DNA of 17,096 bases, taken from Methanomassiliicoccus sp. UBA345. GTDB lineage: Archaea; Thermoplasmatota; Thermoplasmata; Methanomassiliicoccales; Methanomassiliicoccaceae. This document shows, one piece after another, positions 1 to 6,075 of this stretch. A model generated the notes under the pieces. That model saw only the letters and a list, made by a program, of their open reading frames with translations, did no database searches and was not told the DNA's origin. Position numbers and translations under genes: made by a program. Location: NCBI GenBank assembly GCA_002504525.1, contig DATD01000025.1, forward strand, positions 1 through 17,096. Reading direction: 5' to 3'. The first letter of the stretch is position 1, and every line of letters begins with the position of its first letter.

Positions 1-959
1 TCGTGTGAGTGAACGCCAACGGCATCGTGGCCGTGGCGATGATGGATGTCGTGCTCGTGAGCCTGGTTATGCACCAGCGGCTCGTGCCGATGCCGGTGGC
101 GGTGCCTTTCCGAAGCGAGCGCGTACACGCCGATCGCCATGAGCAGGGCCGCCAGCACGAACGGCGGGGTGAGGGAATCGTCCAGGAACAGCACCGCGAC
201 GGCCGCGCCTACGAAGGGGCCCATGCTGAAGAACGCGCCCGCCCGCGAGGAGCCGAGGCCCTCCAGCGCCTTGATGAACAGCACCAGGCTGATCCCGTAG
301 CTGAGCGCTCCGAGCAGCAACGCCAGGAATAGCGACGGTGTGAGCGATAGACGGGTCCCGAGGACCGCCGCCACGCCGAGGGAGGCGCAGCCGGCGATCA
401 GGCCCTTAAGCTGGGCGATGCGCACCGGGTCCTTGCCGGAGATCTGCCTCGTGAGGTTGTTGTCGATACCCCAGCAGATCACGGCGAGGACGATCAGTAT
501 CGGTCCGGCGGGATCGATGAAACCGCCCGAGGGGTCCCAGGACAGCAGCACGCCGGCCGCCGTCATCACCGACAGCGCGAGCCACAGCCGCCGGCCGGCG
601 TGCTCGCGGAACACGGCAACGGCGATGAGCGCGGTGGCCGCCCCTTCGAGGTTGGTAAGGAGGGAGCCGGCCAGGCCGGACACGGTGGTCAGCCCGCTCA
701 TCATGAGGATCGGCGCCAGGACCCCGCCGGCCAGGATGGCCCCGGCCAACCACGGAGCGTCCTTCCTCTCCAGCGGCGCCGTCTTCGTTCTCGAGGTTCG
801 AAGGATGCTCACCACCGACAATCCGATGAACGCTCCCAGGTACAGCAGCCCGGCCAGCGCCACGGGGTCGAGCTCGACCAGCAGCACTTTGGCCACCGGC
901 GTGCTGATTCCGAACAGCGCGGCCGAGATGATGGCATACAGCAGCGGTCTTGCGTTCAT
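1..959 (-). CDS. DMT-superfamily (EamA) transporter with His-rich C-terminus, partial
   Basis: The frame is open from an ATG at 959 to the left edge with no stop, so the C-terminus is missing; about 319 residues are visible. The protein is strongly hydrophobic, with roughly ten predicted membrane helices in two EamA halves. The first half starts MNARPLLYAIISAALFGIST; the second contains an ICWGIDNNLTRQISGKDP segment and ends near LAALLMAIGVYALAS. Such proteins are inner-membrane drug/metabolite transporters or exporters; the substrate cannot be told from sequence. After the last helix (about residue 283) comes a tail with 13 histidines in some 37 residues. Similar His-rich tails are known in one EamA subgroup and may bind metal ions (inference). 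A GGAG-like ribosome site lies about 7 bases before the ATG, and a TATA-like box lies some 30 bases upstream. It is probably transcribed separately from the KaiC-like genes. Confidence 0.85.
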   Translation of the reverse strand, partial: MNARPLLYAIISAALFGISTPVAKVLLVELDPVALAGLLYLGAFIGLSVVSILRTSRTKTAPLERKDAPWLAGAILAGGVLAPILMMSGLTTVSGLAGSLLTNLEGAATALIAVAVFREHAGRRLWLALSVMTAAGVLLSWDPSGGFIDPAGPILIVLAVICWGIDNNLTRQISGKDPVRIAQLKGLIAGCASLGVAAVLGTRLSLTPSLFLALLLGALSYGISLVLFIKALEGLGSSRAGAFFSMGPFVGAAVAVLFLDDSLTPPFVLAALLMAIGVYALASERHRHRHRHEPLVHNQAHEHDIHHRHGHDAVGVHSH

Positions 960-984
960 GGTTCGCTCCGGAACGTAGCAGGCT

Positions 985-997
985 TACGTACTATATG
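985..997 (-). promoter_or_regulatory. TATA-like promoter element for the EamA transporter
   Basis: On the minus strand this reads ACATATAGTACGT and is centred about 32 bases before the ATG at 959. It lies in the 46-base gap after the KaiC-like gene. The distance fits an archaeal TBP site with a very short leader. No transcription data; the call rests on position and composition. Confidence 0.45.
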
Positions 998-1005
998 TCG
1001 TCGCG

Positions 1006-1701
1006 TCAGAACGATTCGGCGGCGCTGTGGACCTCGATGCCATGGTCGGTGATGGAATACGGCTTGACGCGCCTCGAATGGTGAATGCGGCGCATCTTCA
1101 TCACCCGGACGGTGAGCTTGACCTCCCCCAGCTCCGGATGCTCCTCGTAGCGAAGGCCGATGACCCCGTCCACCGCGTACTCGATGAGGCCGTCCCTCGA
1201 CGCGTTGGGGTTCTGGTCCTGCACCTCCGCGGTCATGAGGCATGTGGCGCCGGTCCCCTTGATCATCTGGATGAGGTTGAACAGGCTGACCCTCTTGTCA
1301 TGGTCGGACTCGTACAGCATGTTCAGCAGCGACACCGAATCGACCACGATGCGCGAGGCCCCGAATGAGCTGATCAGTTGAGGCAGCTCGGAGCGAACGC
1401 GGTTGATGGAGTTCTTGGCATCGGTCGGCTCCAGCTTGATCACCGCCAGCTGCCTTCCGTCCACGTACCGCCGGAGGTCCCATCCGTACGACATGGCGTT
1501 GGCCAGGATGCTCTCCTGGTCCTCCTCCAGACTGATGAATATCCCCTTCTCGCCGTCCCGCAGCCCCTGCTGCAGGAACTGCAGTCCGAAGGTCGTCTTG
1601 CCCGTTCCGAAGGAGCCCATCACCGCAACGGCATGGCCCTTGGGGAGGCCTCCCTCCAGCATGTCGTCGAGCCCCTCTATCCCTGTCCTGACCCTGTCCA
1701 T
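1006..1701 (-). CDS. KaiC/RadA-like single-domain ATPase (intact P-loop)
   Basis: A 231-residue RecA-fold ATPase of the archaeal KaiC-like (RAD55-type) family. It opens with the family signature TGIEGLDDMLEGGLPKG (residues 6-22). Walker A is GSFGTGKT at 29-36, the paired glutamates after strand 2 are E59-E60, and Walker B is RIVVDS at 117-122 with D121. The C-terminal RIHHSRRVKPYSITDHGIEV stretch is typical of the family. It should bind and hydrolyse ATP; the partner or target is unknown. These proteins often act as oligomeric switches in signalling, motility or DNA-related roles, and no archaellum genes are nearby. It begins only 4 bases after the stop of the degenerate paralogue upstream, so the two are almost certainly co-transcribed and perhaps assemble together (inference). 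Its length is normal for single-domain members. Confidence 0.9.
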   Translation of the reverse strand: MDRVRTGIEGLDDMLEGGLPKGHAVAVMGSFGTGKTTFGLQFLQQGLRDGEKGIFISLEEDQESILANAMSYGWDLRRYVDGRQLAVIKLEPTDAKNSINRVRSELPQLISSFGASRIVVDSVSLLNMLYESDHDKRVSLFNLIQMIKGTGATCLMTAEVQDQNPNASRDGLIEYAVDGVIGLRYEEHPELGEVKLTVRVMKMRRIHHSRRVKPYSITDHGIEVHSAAESF

Positions 1702-1705
1702 GATA

Positions 1706-2545
1706 TCACACGATCCTTTCCGCGTCGATGACCACCAATCCGCTCTTCGCCGAGACCGTGGTGGCGAACCGGGCGATGCGCTCCTTGTCCAGGTGCGGCA
1801 GGAGGGAGATGAACTTCTCCACGTACATGTACCGCTGCCGCCGCGATGAGTTCAAGTACCGGCTCCACTCGAACACCAGGGCGCCGTCCACGGAGTCCAT
1901 TATCATGTGCTGCGTACGCTCCTCCAGCACGTCGTCCGTCAGGACGAGGTATATGATCCCGCCCCACTTCTTGGAGACGCGCTGCAGGCCGCGCAGCACC
2001 GCCACCAGATCATTGATGTCGATGCTGGCGCTCACCACCAGGTCGGTGAGGGAGTCGATCACCACCATCGAGCGCGGAGCGTTCTCATCGAGATAGTCGA
2101 CGAGGGACTCCAGAACGCTCTTCGACGATGGCGAGGAGAACAGCGAGTTGGTCTCCCCTCCGGTCCAGGATCGGGGCACCAGCGTCTTGCGGAAGTATGC
2201 CTCGGAGAAGTCCTTGAACTTCACGACCCTCTCGAAGGCGTCATGGAACTCCGAATTGAAGGAATTCTCCAGCTCCAGCAGGATCTCTTCCCGCGAGCGG
2301 GAGAACGTGATGTAGCATATCTGCTCCGGCATCGTGGATTCCTTTCCCCGGCCGAGCATGAAGCCCGCCGCCGACGGGTCCTCGATGACCATCGAGAGCT
2401 TTGCCGCCGAGGTGAGAGCGAACTCCACCTGCCCGGCCCCGACCCCTCCGATCAGAAGAACGACCGATCCGGCGGGAAACCCTCCCTTGATGATCGAATC
2501 AAAATCGGCCACCCCAGAGGGGATACTGTTCGCTGATCTGCCCAT
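1706..2545 (-). CDS. KaiC-like protein with degenerate P-loop (predicted pseudo-ATPase)
   Basis: 279 residues from the ATG at 2545. This start is preferred over the in-frame ATG at 2596 because AGGTGAT lies just before it and the family N-terminus (IPSGVADFDSIIKGGFPAG, 8-26) follows directly. The fold is RecA/KaiC-like. The P-loop reads GGVGAGQV at 33-40: the invariant lysine is Q39 and the following Ser/Thr is V40. The position of the catalytic glutamate pair reads FSRS (81-84). The Walker B strand SMVVIDS (159-165, D164) is kept. The protein therefore probably cannot hydrolyse ATP, though nucleotide binding is not excluded. It is the first gene of a pair with the intact KaiC-like ATPase (gap 4 bases), suggesting a regulatory or structural subunit of a mixed complex (inference). 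An insertion of about 30 residues around 111-142 separates the helices before Walker B. Confidence 0.85.
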   Translation of the reverse strand: MGRSANSIPSGVADFDSIIKGGFPAGSVVLLIGGVGAGQVEFALTSAAKLSMVIEDPSAAGFMLGRGKESTMPEQICYITFSRSREEILLELENSFNSEFHDAFERVVKFKDFSEAYFRKTLVPRSWTGGETNSLFSSPSSKSVLESLVDYLDENAPRSMVVIDSLTDLVVSASIDINDLVAVLRGLQRVSKKWGGIIYLVLTDDVLEERTQHMIMDSVDGALVFEWSRYLNSSRRQRYMYVEKFISLLPHLDKERIARFATTVSAKSGLVVIDAERIV

Positions 2546-2548
2546 CCC

Positions 2549-2555
2549 ATCACCT
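2549..2555 (-). promoter_or_regulatory. Ribosome binding site fixing the start of the degenerate KaiC-like gene
   Basis: The minus strand reads AGGTGAT, a direct match to the anti-Shine-Dalgarno end of archaeal 16S rRNA, 3 bases before the ATG at 2545. It argues against the longer reading from 2596. A weak TATA-like CTCTTTATGC lies at 2579-2588. Confidence 0.6.
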
Positions 2556-2610
2556 GACTGCGATGATATCGGGCGGCAGCATAAAGAGCTTTTCACATGA
2601 GGTCGGGAAT

Positions 2611-2634
2611 AAAAAACATGGCCGTTGAACGGCC
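2611..2634 (-). terminator. Hairpin plus T-run downstream of pncC
   Basis: The minus strand carries GGCCG-TTCAA-CGGCC at 2634-2620, a 5-bp GC stem (the whole 15-mer is a near-perfect palindrome). ATG and six T residues (2616-2611) follow. It lies about 80 bases after the pncC stop and before the promoter region of the KaiC-like pair. It fits transcription termination of the nadM-pncC unit; archaeal termination relies mainly on the T-run. Because it is palindromic it could instead be a protein-binding site. Confidence 0.5.
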
Positions 2635-2715
2635 CCGGCGTCGTCGTATCAAGCCAGCATCAAGGGCGGGGACAGCGTGTCGTGCGCAGCCACACCAATG
2701 CTTTGCTGAGAACGA

Positions 2716-3192
2716 TCATGACGTCGTCCGCAGGCGTTCGATGAGCAGCCGGAGCGCATTCTCCGCCGCGGCCGCGCGGACCTCTTCCCTGCCCCCGGGG
2801 AACACGAAACGCTCCACGCGACTTTCGATCGCGTCGTCCACGGCGATGTACACCAGACCGACCGACTTGATGTCGCTCCCCCCGCCCGGCCCGGCGATCC
2901 CGGTGATCGATACGCCCATGTCAGCATTGCCGGCGCGCCTTGCTCCCGAAGCCATCTCCATCGCGCACTCGGCGCTGACCGCCCCGTGCTCGGCCAGGGT
3001 GCGATGGTGAACGCCCAGCGCGCTCACCTTGGACGAGTCGGAGTATGTCACGAAGGAAGCGAGGAAGTAAGCGGAGGAGCCGGGCACGGACGTAAGCATC
3101 GCGCCCACCAGTCCGCCGGTGCACGATTCGGCCAGGGCGACCGTCCTGCCCTGCGAGTTCAGCAGCGCTCCCGCTTCTTCCTCGAGCTTCAG
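2716..3192 (-). CDS. pncC: Nicotinamide-nucleotide amidase (CinA C-terminal family), CTG start
   Basis: A stand-alone CinA C-terminal domain of 158 residues, the usual length. The family hydrolyses the amide of NMN to give nicotinate mononucleotide and ammonia. Visible motifs are AESCTGG (21-27, with the candidate nucleophile S23), VPGSSAYF (36-43), TYSDSSK (49-55) and TGIAGPGGGSDIKSVGLVYI. No ATG, GTG or TTG occurs in frame ahead of the AESCTGG motif. The first usual start is the GTG at 3108, which would delete that motif. A CTG at 3192 sits 4 bases after a perfect GAGGTGA ribosome site and gives a normal N-terminus (KLEEEAGALLNSQGR). The CTG overlaps the TGA of nadM as CTGA, so translation is probably coupled. 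Family assignment is firm; the CTG start is inferred. Confidence 0.88.
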   Translation of the reverse strand: MKLEEEAGALLNSQGRTVALAESCTGGLVGAMLTSVPGSSAYFLASFVTYSDSSKVSALGVHHRTLAEHGAVSAECAMEMASGARRAGNADMGVSITGIAGPGGGSDIKSVGLVYIAVDDAIESRVERFVFPGGREEVRAAAAENALRLLIERLRTTS

Positions 3193-3728
3193 ATGGTCAC
3201 CTCGCGCGAGTACTCCTTGGTGATGTCCTTCAGGCGCTGGTCGCCATGGACCTCATGTATCGTCTCCGCCACCCCCTTGGGCACGAGGTGCTCCCATTCC
3301 TTCCCGCTGATGATGCGCTTGCGGATCTCGGTGCCCGAATACACGGCCCGGTCGAACAACGGCGCCGAGCGGACCTCATAGCCGGCCTCCTCGAACAGGC
3401 GGCGCGTGAGCGGATTGTTGGAATACACGTCCTGGAACGGCGGGACCAGGGAAGCGACGTGCGCGACCCATATCGCGTAGCGGTTGATATCCACCATAGG
3501 CACGAGGAAGAAGTTGTCCATGCCCTCGTCGTGCAGCGCCCTCGATATCATGAGGTGCCTCTCCCCCGCCGTGAAGGGGTTCTCGAAGGTGTGGGAGAGC
3601 TGCGCGCTGCCGATGCCCACGATGAGACGGTCGCATTGCTTGGATATTGTCCTTATGACCTCCAGATGGCCATTGTGGAACGGTTGGAAACGTCCGATGA
3701 GAAGAGCGCTGACCTCTTGCTTGCGCAT
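3189..3728 (-). CDS. nadM: Nicotinamide-nucleotide adenylyltransferase, archaeal type
   Basis: A 179-residue nucleotidyltransferase of the archaeal NadM family that joins NMN and ATP to give NAD and pyrophosphate in the cytoplasm. The ATP-binding motif GRFQPFHNGH is at 12-21, ENPFTAGER at 49-57 and the C-terminal YSGTEIRKRI at 130-139, all in the expected order; length is normal. The ATG at 3728 has no clear ribosome site, but a TATA-like ATTATAGG lies about 34 bases upstream, fitting a leaderless or very short-leader transcript. Its last codons overlap the start of pncC, so the two genes form an operon acting on the same metabolite, NMN. NadM consumes it for NAD, and PncC deamidates it. Confidence 0.95.
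   Translation of the reverse strand: MRKQEVSALLIGRFQPFHNGHLEVIRTISKQCDRLIVGIGSAQLSHTFENPFTAGERHLMISRALHDEGMDNFFLVPMVDINRYAIWVAHVASLVPPFQDVYSNNPLTRRLFEEAGYEVRSAPLFDRAVYSGTEIRKRIISGKEWEHLVPKGVAETIHEVHGDQRLKDITKEYSREVTI
3197..3203 (-). promoter_or_regulatory. Shine-Dalgarno site for pncC inside nadM
   Basis: The minus strand reads GAGGTGA within the last codons of nadM, 4 bases before the CTG at 3192. Its strength and spacing are the main evidence for the CTG start. Confidence 0.65.
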
Positions 3729-3757
3729 GTGAACCGATTCCGGAGAGAGTATGCGGA

Positions 3758-3765
3758 CCTATAAT
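3758..3765 (-). promoter_or_regulatory. TATA-like element for nadM-pncC
   Basis: The minus strand reads ATTATAGG, centred about 34 bases before the nadM ATG, in the 120-base gap after lon. An A-rich ACAAATC just upstream could be a TFB-recognition element. Confidence 0.45.
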
Positions 3766-3820
3766 GATTTGTCCTCCTCATGCCAGACCCGATGATGAAC
3801 GGATGGACCGACGAACGCTG

Positions 3821-3830
3821 TGAAAAATAA
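3821..3830 (-). terminator. T-rich tract downstream of lon
   Basis: The minus strand reads TTATTTTTCA about 20 bases after the lon stop, preceded by the pyrimidine-rich CCCCTTTCATCCTTCC. There is no clear hairpin. Archaeal RNA polymerase can stop at T-runs alone, so this is a plausible but weak terminator. Confidence 0.3.
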
Positions 3831-3848
3831 GGAAGGATGAAAGGGGTT

Positions 3849-5822
3849 TTACTGGGCCGCGGGGCGGCCGGGGGCGGTGACGCCGATGGCGACCTTTCGC
3901 TCCACCAGGTCGGACAGCTTCCTCAGCAGGGTGTCCTTCTTCGGACCTCCGATGAGGGCCTTCTCCAGCACCTCGCCCAGGGTGTCCACCGGGATGATCT
4001 CGATCTTCCCGATGTACTGCTTGTCCAGCACCACGTCCCGCATGTTGGACCGGGGTATGAGGACGCGCTTGATGCCCGCCTCGGAGGCCGCCTCGATCTT
4101 GGCGGTGACGCCTCCCACCGGCAGCACCTGACCGCGGACCGACAGTGAGCCGGTCATGGCCAGGTTCTGATCGACGGGGACGTCCTCGAACGCCGATATG
4201 ACCGCCGTGGCGACCGATATCGAAGCGGAGTCTCCCTCCACGCCCTCATAGGTCCCGACGAACTGGATGTGCACGTCGTGGTTGGCGATGTCCTCGCCAG
4301 TGTACTTCTTCACCAGGGCGGAGACGTTCTGGACGGCCTCCTTGGCGATCTCGCCCAGCTTGCCGGTCGCTATGATGCGGCCGCCGGAGCGGGTCTGGGC
4401 CGGGGTGACCTCGGCCACTATGGGGAGCACGATGCCCGAGTACTCGGCCATGGAGCTGCCGCCGTTGAGCGCGGCCAGCCCGTTGACGGTGCCGACCGAC
4501 TCGCCGACAGTGGTGAAGGTCTGGTAGTCCTTGCTGGACTCCAGGTACCGGTCGGCGATCTGCTGCTCCAGGGAGCGGGCGATGCGCTTGGCCTCCAGCA
4601 CCATGTCCGAGGTGACGAGGGGCTGCTGCTTCTCACGGGCGACGTCGCCGGCCACGCGGACCAGGCCGCCCAGCTCACGCAGCCGCAGGGTCAGCAGACC
4701 GTGGCGGCCGGCGCGGCGCTGCGCCTCCTTGATGATCTCGCCCACCGCGTGCTTGTCGAAGTGGGGGATCTTCTTGTCCCTCGCGACTTCCTGGGCGACG
4801 AAGCGAACCAGCTTGTCGCGGTTCGCCTCGGTGTCGTCCATGGTGGAGCGCATGAACACCTCGTAGCCGTAGCCGCGTATCCTGGAACGGAGCGCGGGGT
4901 GCATGCCCTGGATGGCGTCGAGGTTGCCGGCGCACACCAGGACGAAGTCACAGGGGACCGGTTCCGACTTGACCATGGCGCCCGAGGAGCGCTCCGACTG
5001 TCCGGTGATGGAGAACTTGCCCTCCTGGAGGGCGGTCAGCAGGCTCTGCTGGCTCTCCATGCGAAGCATGTTGATCTCATCGATGAAGAGGACGCCCTTG
5101 GACGCCTTGTGAATGGCTCCGACCTCCAGACGATCGTGGGCCGGGGTCTCCAGCCCTCCGCTCTGGAAGGGGTCGTGCTTGACATCGCCCAGCAGGGCCC
5201 CGGCGTGCGCGCCGGTGGCGTCGACGAAGGGGGGCGTGTCCTCGTCATCATGACCGACCAGCAGCTTGGGCACGATATAGCTCTCCTGCTTGCCAGTGGT
5301 GGAATACCTGGTGGCGAAGAACAGTATCGCCACCGCGATGATCCCCACCAGGATGATGGAGATGTCCTGGGTCACGATGAACATGGCCACCGTCATCATC
5401 AGGAGGACCACGATCACAGTGGTGATTATGGACGCCTTCTGCTGCTTCTTGGCCATCGCCTCCTTCTTCTGGGCGGCCACGATCTCCTTGCCCTTTCCGG
5501 CGGGCACGATGCGCACCTTCGGCTCGTTGGGATCGTCGGGATTGTGATATGCTATGACGTCCTGGAGCTCGCCCTTGGGCAGGAACTCGGTCATCGACTT
5601 GGATAGCATGGACTTTCCCGTGCCGGGCTCCCCTATCAGCATGACGTGACGTTTCTGCTCGGCAGCCTTCTTGATGACCTCGACGGCAGCGTCCTGACCG
5701 ATCACCTGATCGGCGAGCTTTTCCGGGATCTTGATGTCCGCGGTGGTCTCGAAGCCCCTGGACTCGATCCATTCATCGATGTCAGGGGTCGCGATCTCAA
5801 GCGGCTTATTGTCGCTGCTCAT
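3849..5822 (-). CDS. lonB: Archaeal membrane-anchored Lon protease (LonB type)
   Basis: 657 residues, the usual size for archaeal LonB, an ATP-dependent hexameric protease at the inner face of the membrane that degrades damaged and regulatory proteins. Order of domains: AAA+ start with Walker A GEPGTGKS at 64-71; an insertion with two membrane helices at about 131-150 and 154-172; Walker B VLFIDE at 244-249; sensor and lid region to about 430; then the Ser-Lys protease domain. The catalytic dyad is S532 in EGDSASIS (529-536) and K575 in GGVTAK (570-575); their 43-residue spacing agrees with characterised archaeal Lon. The start ATG has AGGTG 4 bases upstream (5831-5827) and a TATA box some 60 bases upstream. 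All catalytic motifs are intact. It is monocistronic, divergent from the ferritin-like gene. Neither neighbour is an obvious substrate. Confidence 0.97.
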   Translation of the reverse strand: MSSDNKPLEIATPDIDEWIESRGFETTADIKIPEKLADQVIGQDAAVEVIKKAAEQKRHVMLIGEPGTGKSMLSKSMTEFLPKGELQDVIAYHNPDDPNEPKVRIVPAGKGKEIVAAQKKEAMAKKQQKASIITTVIVVLLMMTVAMFIVTQDISIILVGIIAVAILFFATRYSTTGKQESYIVPKLLVGHDDEDTPPFVDATGAHAGALLGDVKHDPFQSGGLETPAHDRLEVGAIHKASKGVLFIDEINMLRMESQQSLLTALQEGKFSITGQSERSSGAMVKSEPVPCDFVLVCAGNLDAIQGMHPALRSRIRGYGYEVFMRSTMDDTEANRDKLVRFVAQEVARDKKIPHFDKHAVGEIIKEAQRRAGRHGLLTLRLRELGGLVRVAGDVAREKQQPLVTSDMVLEAKRIARSLEQQIADRYLESSKDYQTFTTVGESVGTVNGLAALNGGSSMAEYSGIVLPIVAEVTPAQTRSGGRIIATGKLGEIAKEAVQNVSALVKKYTGEDIANHDVHIQFVGTYEGVEGDSASISVATAVISAFEDVPVDQNLAMTGSLSVRGQVLPVGGVTAKIEAASEAGIKRVLIPRSNMRDVVLDKQYIGKIEIIPVDTLGEVLEKALIGGPKKDTLLRKLSDLVERKVAIGVTAPGRPAAQ

Positions 5823-5880
5823 AATACACCTACACTAATATCCGTCTCATAAGGGTACCACTAGTTAAGGGTTTCCCCGC

Positions 5881-5890
5881 CCATATAAAA
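5881..5890 (-). promoter_or_regulatory. TATA box, most likely for lonB
   Basis: The minus strand reads TTTTATATGG, the best TATA-like sequence in the window. Transcription would start near 5860, giving a leader of about 38 bases that contains the AGGTG ribosome site. Read on the plus strand (CCATATAAAA) it could also drive the ferritin-like gene, with a leader of about 160 bases; direction cannot be fixed from sequence alone. Confidence 0.6.
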
Positions 5891-5944
5891 CATTCATATG
5901 AGCCAGCATTCCAGCGGCGAGAAGCGCGGCGGCGGGAGGAGAAC

Positions 5945-5971
5945 GAGCGAAGGGGATGACCTCCTTCGCTC
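5945..5971. repeat. Perfect 9-bp inverted repeat between lonB and the ferritin-like gene
   Basis: GAGCGAAGG at 5945-5953 and CCTTCGCTC at 5963-5971 are exact reverse complements separated by 9 bases. They lie in the 253-base divergent promoter region, the longest gene-free stretch of the window. This could be an operator, or an RNA hairpin in a long leader of the ferritin-like gene. Nothing else in the gap is recognisable beyond the TATA box and a weak CAAATAC near 6040. Confidence 0.5.
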
Positions 5972-6064
5972 AGCGTACGGGCCGCCGTTACCCCGGCTAG
6001 GATCGGCGTACGTAGGCGGTCGCGGCGAGCAATGGTCAAATACCCGCCGCTCCCCCGAACGGCC

Positions 6065-6069
6065 GGTGA
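6065..6069 (+). promoter_or_regulatory. Ribosome binding site supporting a TTG start
   Basis: GGTGA lies 6 bases before the TTG at 6076. The next in-frame ATG (6115) has no such site, so the TTG start is preferred. Confidence 0.55.
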
Positions 6070-6075
6070 CACCAC

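Noticed and set aside
4269..5606. A 445-codon open frame on the plus strand opposite lonB
   Set aside because: It mirrors the Lon codons; high GC keeps the opposite frame open. The translation is Gly/Leu/His/Asp-rich with no motif, while the minus strand encodes a complete Lon.
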